Source: Xenoacremonium recifei
Lineage: Eukaryota > Ascomycota > Sordariomycetes > Hypocreales > Nectriaceae
Length of the DNA stretch: 64,000 bases
Reading direction: 5' to 3'
NCBI GenBank assembly: GCA_012184525.1
Contig: WOFQ01000012.1
Location: forward strand, 765,369-829,368
In this document: positions 11,882-23,512 of the stretch, in pieces
Position numbering within the stretch: the first letter of the stretch is position 1
Layout: the number at the start of each line of letters is the position of its first letter
The notes under the pieces: generated by a model
Told to the model about the DNA's origin: nothing
Database searches by the model: none
Seen by the model: the letters and a program-made list of their open reading frames with translations, nothing else
Translations under genes and position numbers: made by a program

Positions 11882-12957
11882 GGCTCTTGCTGTTCCCTAG
11901 AAACAAGGAGAAAGATATAGGAGGGTTGCATTGACAGGCGACTGCTTGATGGAGAGTCCCATGCTGGAAATAGACGGCAAGAGGCGACCTTAAGTATTTG
12001 GAAAGGAAACTTAGCTGCTTGACGGCAATCCGGGGGAAACTGGGGGGACAATCCGGGGGCTAGGCCCCAGAAAGAAACATGCCAGGACTAGTGGCATACC
12101 GGGATTGGAGTCACATTATTGACATAACCCTCCTCCTTCATCGGCAGCGAAGTCCCGCGGAAGAATTGACAAGAAGCTACGTATGCTCTAGCAAACTTCT
12201 CATGGACGCAGGAATGACATAATTGAGCAGTCAAAATTTCAAGTTCATGTCCCAAACCCCAGGGTCGTTGTCGCCACCCGGCTTCTATCACCGTATACGG
12301 AGGATGTCCAACGGCTTCAGTGAAGAGTACTCCTGTCACTTTACGCACTGAACGTGCTACCCCGCATACTGGCACAGGCGAAAGCCGCCGTGTTGTCTAG
12401 TCCCACCTGTCGTTTGGGTGAAGGACAAGGGATCATACAATCACGAGCTCCGGCGACCTGTCGCCAGCCAATAGTTCCTTCCAAAGACCGCTGAGACCAC
12501 TTTGACGTGCTTAGGACCCCGGAGGCTATTCCAAAGAGACCTGTGCAGTTGAGTTGGCGACGCGGGTCGAGCCCACCGGCGATAATGATCAGCCCACAGA
12601 ACAAGGAGAGCTAAACGGCAGCCCACCGGATCCCACCGGAGAACGTTTGCCTCATCCCGCGTACACAGATTGTTCACACAGGACCGCGAGGGGCAGAGCT
12701 GGGATGCTTGATAGTGATGATAGCTCTAGTGGCATGCACCATCCTTCATGTATTTTGTATGGAATACCGGAGGGCTGGTTTTTTGGGATGCGCTGCGAAG
12801 ATATGCTATTGCGAAAAGTTTCGCTCGTAATCTGGACACGCGAGAAATTTCCGTTCGCCTCTCAATTCCCCCCGTAGATTTCACTTTAGTATCTTCAGCA
12901 ATGCCTGCTGACTGTAAGAGGGTATCATTGTGCTATTACGCGAGTTTTTCTATAGTC
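11882..12957. other. Intergenic with permease promoter
   Basis: About 1.08 kb with no convincing gene. It separates the 3' end of the large regulator from the permease start and holds the CreA-type sites listed separately. Several short frames show no motifs. Confidence 0.45.
12030..12058 (+). promoter_or_regulatory. Cluster of three CreA-type sites
   Basis: CCGGGG at 12030-12035, CTGGGG at 12040-12045 and CCGGGG at 12053-12058 all fit the carbon-catabolite repressor consensus SYGGRG. They lie 149-177 bp upstream of the permease ATG. Paired close sites are the known functional arrangement for CreA. Binding here is inference. Confidence 0.5.
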
Positions 12958-15900
12958 TTAGTTTTCTCGCCGATTATTATCATTGGAACGGCAGTCAATC
13001 GTGTATCTCTCAACCGCTTCCAGGAGCTGAACATATTCTTTGGATCGACCCCATGCTCTCGATACCATTTTCACCAGCTTTCGTCCTTCCGAGAGAATCG
13101 CAGCCGGTCCATCGGGACCATATATATCACCAACGCCCGCAATGAAAGCTTGTACTGCCGAAGGTCGTCCCGACCGCACGAAGAATTGAACGATCTCATC
13201 ATCACAAGGCCGGTCGAGATGTATAAAACTAGGGTTAGGGATTTCATCATCGGCTCGAGACGGACGTGGCAGTGGTGCTCGAGATGCGTACAGAGAGTAA
13301 GCCCAGAGAGCAAGAGTTGCTAAAAAGGCCGAGATGGGCTCATAAAACGCGTTACAGCTGTACCGACGAAGGTGCCAGAAAACCGTGCCGCTATGTAGAG
13401 CCGCAAGTCGAGCTTTATGCTGCGGCCAATCGGTTAGTGATTTGTTATATGATCACCACAGCAGCGTCGTTTGATGTCCCTTCACCAACTCACCTCATCT
13501 CTCTGAGCCCATTCGAGAACTTCTTTCTGGGCTGATATGACTTCTTCCATGGCCGCAGCACTAAAATCGCCTGGTGTATGGATAAGAGATGCGAGACGCG
13601 TCGCGATCAACTTCAACTTCTCGTATGGAACCAGTAGCACCACACGAGAGAAGTGTAGATGAAGAACCGTAGCATGTTCTGCTCCTGAGAGTTGAGCAAT
13701 GGTGCTGCAAGCTGACCAATGCAACACGTCAACGCAGTCGAGGGCTGCACTCTTCCAATCCTGCAAAGCACTGTTCGTCTCCGAGGGACCGTCTTGACTG
13801 TCTGAACCCGGGAGATTAGTAGACGCTTTCTGAGCCGATGGGGCCCAGGCAGACAATTGCCGCCCGAAATATTCCTTGACTTTAAAAAGCTCCTGGTAGA
13901 CGCCGTGGAGTATCAAGAGGTTGCTGTATTCTCCAAGCTCCAAACTCATCTGCCTCTCTATAAAGAGCGTCTGAACCGTGGACAGCAAAGTTGGAACGCA
14001 TGTTCCACCTGACTTATGTTAAACATGCCGAGTTTTGAAGAGGGGAGAAGGATCTAACCATCACTGGACGCCATTAAGGAATCCCATTCTTCGGCAGTCT
14101 GGGCAGCCCACAGACCGTCGTGAGGTAGCTCAGCCTTTGCAGACTCTAACGTCAACAATGGCCGTATCCCGAAATGATAAGCTGACATGCAATCCAGTAG
14201 CTTTCAATGATTGTCAGATAACGGTAATTAGTGTGAAGATATGCCAACTTACCCAAATGGCATACCCAAGACGGCGGCGTGCCTCCTGCGATAACCAGCG
14301 AGTCCATCGTTGAACAACATCCCCGCCTCCACGGATGGCGCTATGATACGTTGTTGAGCTGTTGTCGCTGGGCCCTGTTGGAGCAAGCAAGTCTAATGAG
14401 TGTAAAGAATCGACAAGAAGACCACGCGATGCTTTCGCTAATGACGATAGCCTCCGAGACCCTTGATATATAGTCCCGGCATGATTGATGAGAATTGCTT
14501 GCACTAGAGGGAAAGACTGCGTTTGGTGGCGCCCCGCCTCTAACTCAGAGGCAATTGCTCTGCGCAAGAACTCATAAAAAGCCATCGAACACGATGAAAA
14601 TTCCTCAGTTTCAGTATATTGAGCTCCGACTGCAGTGATTGCGAGGCAGAGAACCCAATGCTCGTTTAAGCTTGCTACTCGGTCGCAATAGACAGGGAGA
14701 ATCGGATCAAAGTGTTGAAAGTATAGGTAGATAAAGAAGTCAAACTGCTCCAGAGTCGGAAAACCTTGGCTGGCGAATTTGGTGTGCACGCCATCTACAT
14801 TCGTGCAAAGCCGTTGGTACTGAAGTTTGATCAAGCTGTACATTTCGGATCTCAGGCAAGTCGTATAGACCCTGTCTCCTGAGCTGGGAACTGAGATGTG
14901 ACTCAGGTCTGGAAAACGGAACTCGTTTTCTGTTTCGACAACCGATCTCTCTGTGGAAACGGACTTCAATGGTGTAGAGCCCGGAACCGTTAGGGGCTTC
15001 CTCTTGGACCAGACAGTACATGGAATTCTCGCTCCATTCGAGCTGGTGGCATAAAGACCGCCTCGGGATGTTAGGCGAGAGTTTCGCTCTAGAGATATCC
15101 GAGAAGCTGTAGAGACCGTGCCAGCAGGAGAGGCTGCGGAAGCTGGGGAGACTTGTACCTGTACCTCGCCATTCCAATCCACGGGTGTTCCCAACACCAT
15201 CGGCTGGAAGCTTTGCAGAGGCTCAGATCCAGATTCAAGTGTTGGGTCAGAACCACTGAGAACTCTGGTATTACCAGAGAGACTCAATTCGGTTTGGGGT
15301 TCAACATGCCGCGGGTCAGAAATTCCGGCAGGCAGACCAATCTTCAAAGTCTGGCCCGACGGAGTTTCAGAGAGCCAAGAACTCGGATCAAAGTCTATTC
15401 CAAGTAAAGAACTATAGTCGAGATCGATTGTTTCGTCCGTTTGGAGCCAGTTCATTGGTACATCCGGTATGCCGTGCTCCCCAATATTGCTATCCAGCGG
15501 CGGAGGAGCAAACGCCCCTGGTCCAACCTTGAAAGGCTGCAAAGCGGGATACGTGCTCTCAGCGGCAACTTCGTAAGTATTGCCGTCTTGCTGGGGGCCC
15601 GAAACGAGAGGACAAGACAGAACATTTTGAACTTGAAGGTACGAGTTTCCGATATTAACCTGCGAAGAGGTCTCTTCCGTGGATTCGGAGGTGATGGTGG
15701 GAGAACACGCCTCGAAATTGATGGAGATTTCAGGTCTGGCTGATGTTTCTTGGTTCTGGGATATTCTAGGGGATCGCCGAACAAATCCTGTTATGGAATG
15801 CCGGACCCCATCCAAGAGGCTCGTGTCCTGCGGATATGCACATGCGAGGGATCGAGAGGAACACCTCGTGCAAGGGTTGCCTTTGCTACATCTCTCCCGA

Positions 15901-16238
15901 GCCCTAGCGCACTCTAAGCATGCACGCCTTCTTCCAGGTACCGAGTGCGACGTCTGATCAGAGATTCTATGCATTGACTCATGGCGATTGCGTATGTCTC
16001 TGCGAGAAGAAATAAGCAAATCCTCAGAAGTCCGGAAAGTATTTGGGGTAGAATAGTTATCAGGAGTTGGCATATTCAGGACTTACTTGCGAGTGAACTT
16101 CTTTGGACAAAATGAGCATGCCAATTTGTTGCCCTCCTCATGGCCGCGCTCGTGTCTTCTCAGATGCTCTAATCTTTTGAACGACCGAGAACATTTGGGA
16201 CACTGGTGTTTGGACGCAGTTGTGTCGGTGGAGGCCAT
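12958..16238 (-). CDS. Transcription factor with two C2H2 fingers plus Zn2Cys6 cluster
   Basis: Five exons: 16238-16087, 15999-14253, 14200-14059, 14008-13494 and 13419-12958, giving 1005 aa. The first exon is easily missed. It carries finger 1 (C13, C16, H29, H33) and half of finger 2 (C41, C44, H57, H61); the 87-bp intron splits finger 2, and splicing restores the exact C-x2-C-x12-H-x3-H spacing. A Zn2Cys6 cluster follows directly (C78, C81, C88, C94, C97, C104). The middle is Ser/Pro-rich. A fungal_trans-like segment contains IYLYFQHFDPILPVY and CLAITAVGAQYT near residue 500. This dual architecture is a known fungal regulator class. Position between a sugar permease and a GH127 enzyme suggests it controls them. 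Alternative splice choices for the small exons are possible. Confidence 0.85.
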
Positions 16239-16598
16239 GACGCCGAGATCCGACGCTCGGAATCCACGAGGGAAGACAGCAAAACAGAGCTACGCAGTCA
16301 ATGCCATGCACCTTTATGGCAAAGACGCCCCAATGTGACAATTCGAACAGGCTTGAAAACAAATCACCGAAGTCTCTGTGCGGGGGAGAGTGCGGTACCT
16401 ACACGTACCAAATGGTCCGACATTCAGCAGGACCTGACCTGGGATTGGTGCGGCTAGACTTAGCAGCACGTGTCCTCCCAGAAGATCGCCTCTCCGCAAT
16501 TTCGAGTCAATTCAGGGATCATTTTAGCCTACTCTATACTACCTGGCCCACCCCGCAGCCATCATGATCTTCAGGCTTTAGTAACGCCTCTTCAGCAT
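16239..16598. other. Promoter of the dual-finger regulator
   Basis: 360 bp between the regulator start and the GH127 stop. No gene is visible; it probably holds the regulator promoter and the GH127 terminator. Confidence 0.4.
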
Positions 16599-18737
16599 CT
16601 ACTGTTCCAATAGACCAACCCTCATCTGACCATCGCCTCCCCGGTTTGCTCTAAGATAGTACGGAACAAAAACAAGATCCCGCGGCTCTCCGAGGTCTAT
16701 CTTTTGATGTCGCAGATTGAGCCCAGGATCCGATCCATCCGGCTTTTGTCCCCAAGCTTTCAGCGTCCTTTCAGCCCCTGTAGTGCGGAGCTCGATGTAA
16801 GAATGAGTCTTCCCGATTTCCTCAATCGCTCGGTTCGCCTCCGCAAACTGCGTATCCGTTGATATCATGGTGTTTTTAAAGTGATCCTTCACCCATCTAT
16901 TGTCGAAATCCTCAACACAGTATATTAATGGACCTCGAGCGACCGCGACTGTGTTTTGGTTGGTGTACGGATGGGACGCTATAAAACGAGGGGCAAATCC
17001 GCCAATTCGAAGCGAAAAGTTCTTGTGCTTAGATGTATAGGATGGTGGAAGAGTCAAATATCCCTTCAGCAGTTGTACGTTCTCTAACGGAGGGTGAAGC
17101 TGCATCATCTTTTAGCATCGATTCAGGCAGTCATGACTACGCAAGACTCACAGAGAATTCGCCGCATGCCCATGCTGGTATTCTCAACCGCAGTGTGGTA
17201 TCTGCAGACGAAATGAGTTCGAAATCCACCTTACCATCCCAAGGCCAGTCCGACATTTGTTTGAGGCTGAAGGTCTGGCCAGCAACAGAGAAATTGACAG
17301 TTGCCGTGGAGTACAGGTGTACGTTGATAAATACTTCTCCATCTTTGTCACCGTAATCCCACAGATAACCTCCAAGACTACCAAAGAGGCGCATGAGATT
17401 AGGTGGACAACAGGCGCATTCGAACCAGTCACAGCGCTCGCTCTTGTCCTTCGTAGAACTTGCTAGCTGATTGACATATGTGAATGCGTTGCCTCCGAGA
17501 TCAATGGCTGTCATTACGCCGTTGTAAAGACAGAGTTCCATGATATCAGCATACTTGGAGTCCAAGTCTAATTCCAGGAGTCGTTCAGCAAGCATCATTA
17601 CCCCAATAGAAGCGCACGTCTCATTGTAACATCCTCCCTCGTCCGTCCCCTGAGGCAAGAAGTAGTCGATCCCAAAACCCTCCCACTCCTTTATGGCGCC
17701 AATGCCTCCGGTTATGGACATTTTCTTATCGACCATATTGTTCCAGAGTTTCTGGAGGGCTTCAAACCACTTTTCATTTTTAAGTAGAGGCTTCGAGCCC
17801 AGTCTGTCCAGACAAAGAAGGTCGGCAACGCCAGTCAGGAGGTACATTGCCCTCACCGAATGGCCTTCAACGGAGTTCTGGTTTAAGATGGGGGCATGAG
17901 CTTGGTTATACCAATGAGTTCCGGCTTCAGGATAGGGGTTGGGTCGCAGCCACGGGCTCTCGCCACGTTTCTTGGCTTCCCAATCGTAGTATAGCATCCC
18001 ATCCTGTCCGGTAGGGTTACCTCTCTCCTCAAGAAAGTATCGCGCGAGATTATAAGCAGCATCGCTGCCTGTTGTCTTATATAGACGCAAAAGGGCGAGC
18101 TCGATTTCCGGATGGCCTGGGTATGCATGTCTCTGATTTTCACCAGGCCCGAAGATTTCGGATAATAACTTCACATACTTTTCGATTGGTTCAAGCAGCA
18201 AGTTATTTCCATAGTATCCGTGGTGCGCAAGAGCAGCTTCAATGAGGTGGCCAGCATTATATCTTCATATTAATTAGTTCACTTGATCTAAGTACACACT
18301 AAGAGTTGATGATGCGAATAGGATACTCACAGTTCGTGTTGATCCCGAATGTTGCTCCATCTCGCTTTTGGTTCAACGACAGTGAAGTAAACGTTCAAAT
18401 ATCCGTCTTCTTGCTGAGCCCCTCTAATATCGGTCACCAGATCCCGCACAGCAGCATCTATTTCTTCATCGTCTGGGTTCTGAACAAGAAAGTAGCATGC
18501 TCCTTCAATCCACTTGGCTATGTCGCTGTCCCAGAACAAGCTCTTGGGGACAGGCCAGAGGTAATCCTCATCGTAGACAGGATGCCACTTTAATTTGAAG
18601 CAATCATAACGCCCAGTCTTGCGAAGTTGATTCAACTGCGTCTTGACCGTAACACCGCGGATGGTCTCTCTTCGCTCCAGCAGCAGCGACGGCCCGTCGA
18701 AGCTTGTATCCCGGAAGGCAAATTGTGGGTTTGACAT
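16599..18737 (-). CDS. GH127 (DUF1680) beta-L-arabinofuranosidase-like hydrolase
   Basis: Three exons, 18737-18331, 18262-17152 and 17108-16599, give 675 aa. Joining exons 1 and 2 restores the family motif RDQHELYNAGHLIEAALAHH. Other hallmarks are SITGGIGA (near residue 318), NETCAS (Glu350 and Cys352) and CACCPPNLMRL with Cys420/Cys421. Glu-x-Cys plus the Cys pair matches the zinc/cysteine-nucleophile centre described for GH127 HypBA1. The (alpha/alpha)6 barrel is followed by a C-terminal beta domain. There is no signal peptide, so it should act on oligosaccharides already taken up. GH127 enzymes release beta-L-arabinofuranose from short arabinooligosaccharides such as those of extensins, but related families also act on other L-sugars, so the exact substrate is open. 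Co-located permease, regulator and reductase support a catabolic role. Confidence 0.85.
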
Positions 18738-19369
18738 GGTTCTCGATCTTGGTAAATACGGTCCAGTCTGCAAGGCCCTGGAAGTCGGATGTTGGGAACG
18801 TATCAATCTTGGGCGGTTCTGAAGGAGTTTTTGTCCCCTCGAAGGTCATCCCACCGGTCCATCAAGAGACATCCCCTCCGTCTGACGTGTAAGAAAGATC
18901 GACCAACTAGAACCCCGCACGGGACACAATGTGCCTAAAATTGATGCTAAGATGTTTGTGGAAAGGATTTCCACTACACAAGGTGACATCCGTGTTGAAT
19001 CGTCACATGCCGGGCATCCCACCGGAGCGGGGTTCTCTCGTCGACCCAATGTCTGCCACACCGTGTCCAAGATACATCCGCCCCGTGGATAGATATACGA
19101 ATTCCGTAAGCCCGGGGCGCTGGTTTCAAGGCTAGGAGATAACCAAGAACGAGACCCAGTTGCTCGGTAGTAGCTGTTCCGAGGTATCGAGCCATTGGTC
19201 CAATGTCGCCAACTAACCTCTGACACAGAACACATTCGTTGAAATCATTCCTATCCTTTGACAATATGTCTGTGTTTTCTTTTCTTATCCAAGGCCATCA
19301 CAGGTGTGACTGGGTACCACTCTCTTCTAGAAATTTCTATCATTATCGACTAGGTATGTCATTCTCGAG
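18738..19369. other. Intergenic upstream of GH127 gene
   Basis: 632 bp, GC-rich, no gene supported. It should contain the GH127 promoter and the reductase 3' end. Confidence 0.4.
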
Positions 19370-20453
19370 TTAGATATGAGATGGGAACCCAAGCGCGCGT
19401 TCTGCAACCTCATCGGTATCCAAAAAGACTCGGACTGGGAGCCAGTCGTCTCCAGCAACCTTGAATCTGTCCTTTATTGTCGATAGCTGGTTCATTTCGT
19501 CCTTTGATAACTCGATGTCGCCTAATTGGATGTTGCCCTCTATGCGCCCTTTGGTGACTGACTTCGGCAGTACACTTGTTCCTCTTTGGACCCCCCACTT
19601 CAGAATAACCTGCTGAGGCGTGCAACCATGAAATTTTGCAATGGACAATATCCGCTCATTCTTATACAGAGGAGAGTTTGTGCTACCCAACGGCGAGTAG
19701 GCAGTAGTGTGAATTCCCCTGCATGTGTTGTAGGCAATGAGCTGGTGAGAAGGGTTATACGGGTGAAGCTCAACTTGGTTGACTGATGGAATCACCTTTT
19801 TCATTTCAGTACGTATGCTCACACCGGATTAGAACCGAACTCACCGTGCATCTCTTGTCACCGAGCAGCCGCTCAAGCTGAACAATACCGAAATTGCTCA
19901 CGCCAATATTCCGCACCTTTCCCGTCGAGACCAGCTTTTGCATCTCGCACCATGTGTCGACGAAGTCCCAGTCTTCAATTATCTTGCTATCATCGCTGGG
20001 ATCCAGGCTCACAGGCCAGTGCATGAGATAGAGGTCAACATAGCTGGTACTCAAGTTGCGGAGACTCGTTTCCAGAGCTTCGTTAACGCGCTGATGCCAT
20101 TGGTTGTCCAACTTAGTTGTCAACCAGATTTCGCTACGGGGAACTTCAGATGCCTTGATCCCTAATCCGACCTCTTTCTCGTTCTGGTAGGCAAAAGCCG
20201 TATCAATATGTCGATAGCCGGCGCGCAGGGCCCATTCAACGGCATTCTCGACTTCCCCAGGTTTAGACTGCCAAGTTCCCAGACCAACGGCGGGAATAGA
20301 GTCTCCAGTGTTTAGAACAAAGCTTTGGCTACACGAATGCGTCAATAATTTGAATCGGATGACCGGGAAAGATGCGCTCTGGCACTCGTCGTGTTGGACG
20401 TCGTATTGTACCGAGCTTGGCATAGGACAGAACACTTACGTAGGCTTCGCCAT
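19370..20453 (-). CDS. Aldo-keto reductase
   Basis: Three exons, 20453-20440 (14 bp, encoding MAKP plus two bases of Thr), 20328-19845 and 19795-19370, give 307 aa. The micro-exon restores the canonical AKR start before FVLNTGDSIPAVGLGTWQ. The catalytic tetrad is visible: Asp and Tyr in RHIDTAFAYQNE, Lys in WLTTKLDN, and His in YLMHWPV. The coenzyme loop SVLPKSV with a following Arg fits NADPH use. The barrel is full length. The family reduces aldehydes and aldoses; in fungal pentose catabolism an AKR converts L-arabinose to L-arabitol. Here the gene lies next to a GH127 enzyme, so reduction of the released arabinose is a reasonable guess, but a general aldehyde reductase is equally possible from sequence alone. 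Confidence 0.85.
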
Positions 20454-20872
20454 TTTTCTACGTGTCGTGACATCAATGTTAAAACGCCCACTGACAGAAC
20501 CTATGGAGGGAATTTTACTTCTTATAGCTTCAGCAACGAATCCATTCTCTAATTCTGCTGCCGTCGACTTCCGACAACGTCCTCATACATGGGAAGGTGT
20601 AAGCGAAACTAGGGCGAATACGGCTAAAATAGTGCTGGACGAGGCGCTGTGGAGGAACCGGTTCGCGATACGGCTTCAGTGATTGAAGAGTTCATTGGCT
20701 GGCCCGAGTCCCCGTAGCCATAATTACGGAGACTGACTCGCAAGCAAACAAAGCGATGGACTAAACAGTGCCCAAGCATTATCTGAACTAATCGTAGGCA
20801 CCAGGTATTTGGTCATCTTCCTGCGCCGACTTTGACGGCCTAGAAAGCTTATTGGAACCAGCTTTCTCCAAT
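20454..20872. other. Intergenic
   Basis: 419 bp between two minus-strand genes. No gene; reductase promoter region. Confidence 0.4.
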
Positions 20873-22980
20873 TCAATCTGGATATCCACCGACCTCCTCT
20901 AGAAACTTGTAGTACCTCGGGCCTTTAGCAATTCTCCAGCTCTTCCCGAAGAACATAAGTGGGACAGCAGCCAGCATTGACGCAAGGACGCACATGCCGA
21001 AAAAGAAAAATGCCCATCCGTAGCCAGTAGCATCAATAAAAGGTTGAACGGAGTAGGAGATTGCAAAGTTGACCATTGAAGCACACATGGCTAACACCAC
21101 GACGAGTTCTCCGGAAATCTTGGATCATTAGCCACAGTCTGAGATCTCGAAGAAGCTTTACTTACCCCCGGGAAGCAATCCATAGCATAAGCTGTCGCGA
21201 TAGAGCAGGCCCCAACTTGGTGCGAGATCATGCCACCGATACCAACGGCGATCGTGATCCAGTGAGCCTGTGTTTGCGCTCCCCACCCATACAGCATGTA
21301 GCCGGCTGCCGCAAAGATGAAGCAGGGAATTAGCATATAAAGACGCATCTCCGGCTCTTTGACCCCTTCATTTCTTCGGGCAAGAAAAATAACCAATTGG
21401 TCACCGAGAACCCCGATACCCCAACCAATAATATCCCCAACTAAAGCTGCAAAAAACACAAGGCCTGTAGATGTGGTACTAAAGTTATAGGGTGGCTCGG
21501 TCAGAATCTCGGATATTGTGTTGAAGGAGACAATGCCTGCAGTGCAACCGAAAGCATATATAAAACCGGCCTGTAGACTTGATTAGGAATAGGAGGAAAT
21601 TAGGACAGAGATAATCTTACAATGACAACGTTGGGAAATCCCCAAAGAAAGAATGGACGGCGGAAGTACTGCCAAAATGTGGTTTGGTTCTGACGATATC
21701 TCACCCACGGCTGCAGTTTCTGGATGTAGGTCCGCTTTGGAAAGTCGTCCGTGAATCCAACTCTATGGCTGATACAAGTACCAAGTTCTATGTTGTCTGT
21801 CCCTTTTCTGGTCTTGGTCTCTGGAGCTTCGTCGGTGGGCGTCTCCTCATCTCTTGACCGTACACGAGTTGCAGACGCAGGTGCGAATAGAAACCGGGGG
21901 AAGAGTGTCTCTTCGAACGAGAAGACGAACATGATAAGCACCAGTGTGAAGATAAGTCCGGCAATCTTTTGGCTCCATCTCCAACCCACCGTATCAGCCA
22001 TGCTACCGCCAGTGATCAATCCAAGACTATCAAGCATTGAGATTAGCAGCGAATTCCATTCAAGTCGAAGGTCGAAAGCCTCACATTGAGCCAAGTTGCT
22101 GGGCAAACAGATACACGGAAAGCATCCTGCCACGCTCGTGGACAAAAAACATGTCAAAGATCTGAGAAGGTTGATTTTGTCAATACAAATAGATCAATCG
22201 GTCTGTTGGGACTTTCACGTACTGTGAGCTGGATGATGGCCTGGTATGCTGACGTTCCCACGCCGTTGATCGCCATTACAATCATCCATTGAGCAGTACC
22301 TTGAAAAGCAGACAGCCAAAAGGCTGTTGCGAGACAGAGTGCAAGTGTAGCAAGAAAGACAAGCCTACGACCCCAGAGATTTGCGGTAGGCATCCACCAT
22401 ATATTCACGAAGCCCTATCATATATTCTGTTAGATACTTCTACGAGGTAGCAATGCATATTCAAGTATACCAATCTAAGAAACCTGTGAACTTACAAGTA
22501 AAAGATAATTCAAGGCACTGCCGCCATTCATGTTTGTCAACGATACACCTGTTTCTTCACTAATGGTTGTCCATGCCGCTACGCGTTCGATCTATTAGTC
22601 CCTAGATAATACGGACCGTTTTTTTATACTTGCCTCCAAGGATATTCTCGCCAAACGAGAAGGAGCATGCGTATAACGCCACCAGAAACAAATGGTAGTA
22701 CTTCTTCCATTTGGACCAGGCCTATCACGTATACTATTAACGCCGTAATCGTGAAGAACAACATTGAGGAGAATGTTACCAATGGGTCTCCTCCATATAT
22801 TGTCGGTTGAGGAATGAGAACAATGTCGGAGTCACCGACATGATTGTAAGACTCCGCTTTATCATTGACTTTTGGTCATGAGTAAGTGTTTTATTTGATA
22901 AATAGGTGTAGATGCTCAGCTTTACCATCAACGAGTTGCTCGGTACCAGGAACAGAATCGTAATCGATCTGGAGAGCCAT
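20873..22980 (-). CDS. MFS transporter, DHA1 family (HOL1-like)
   Basis: Nine exons: 22980-22926, 22868-22780, 22721-22634, 22578-22496, 22414-22223, 22161-22085, 22026-21621, 21570-21166 and 21118-20873, giving 546 aa. The third intron (22633-22579) appears to use a GC donor (GCAAGT); only that choice restores GENILG-AAWTTISEETGVS across the join. Features are the N-terminal motif SDIVLIPQP then DPLAWSKWKKYYHLF, LWGRR after TM2, and HERGRMLSVYLFAQQLG in the first half. The large loop around residue 270 is acidic and Thr-rich. The class includes yeast Hol1 and other drug or polyamine H+ antiporters. The cargo is unknown. It is related to the permease at 29746-31801. Confidence 0.8.
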
Positions 22981-23512
22981 TTTGAAAATCTAGATCAGAG
23001 ACACAGATTTGGAACCAACATTCTGTGCATGACGACGAGACGATCAATTTGATGCCTTATATATTGTATGAACGAACGCCGATACCCAAATAGAGGCATT
23101 GGGGGAGATATCCGTGGACTATCCAACATGCCTCGAAGGATTGATGACTTCCTCCGGCCGAGAAGGTCCAAGCGATTCGGAGATTCCTCTAACACATCGG
23201 ATTGGCCTCTCGACCCTACAAGCATTCAGTAGCTCACTCCACTAGCCGCATGATTGATAAAGCAAGACCAGTTTTTCCCAGCCCTCGCTTATTACCCCGC
23301 TCCGTATCATCCAGCTGGCAGATACTAATAGCTTCTATTAGAAATGATCTACGCCGCAGGTTAATAAGCCCCTTCACTATCTGTTGCTCCGAAGCGAGAC
23401 GCCTGGATACGTGATAACCGGAAATAGGCAATATTTGTTCGTCAACTTTCTCTGGAATTGACTAGATCACTGAGTAGACTTCTTATCTGCGATTCAAGTT
23501 CCTGTATTAATC
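22981..23512. other. Intergenic
   Basis: 532 bp between the permease start and the regulator stop. Nothing recognised other than presumed promoter sequence. Confidence 0.4.

Noticed and set aside
12554..13323. Plus-strand frames over and before the 3' end of the dual-finger regulator
   Set aside because: They overlap the last exon of that gene on the other strand and lack motifs.
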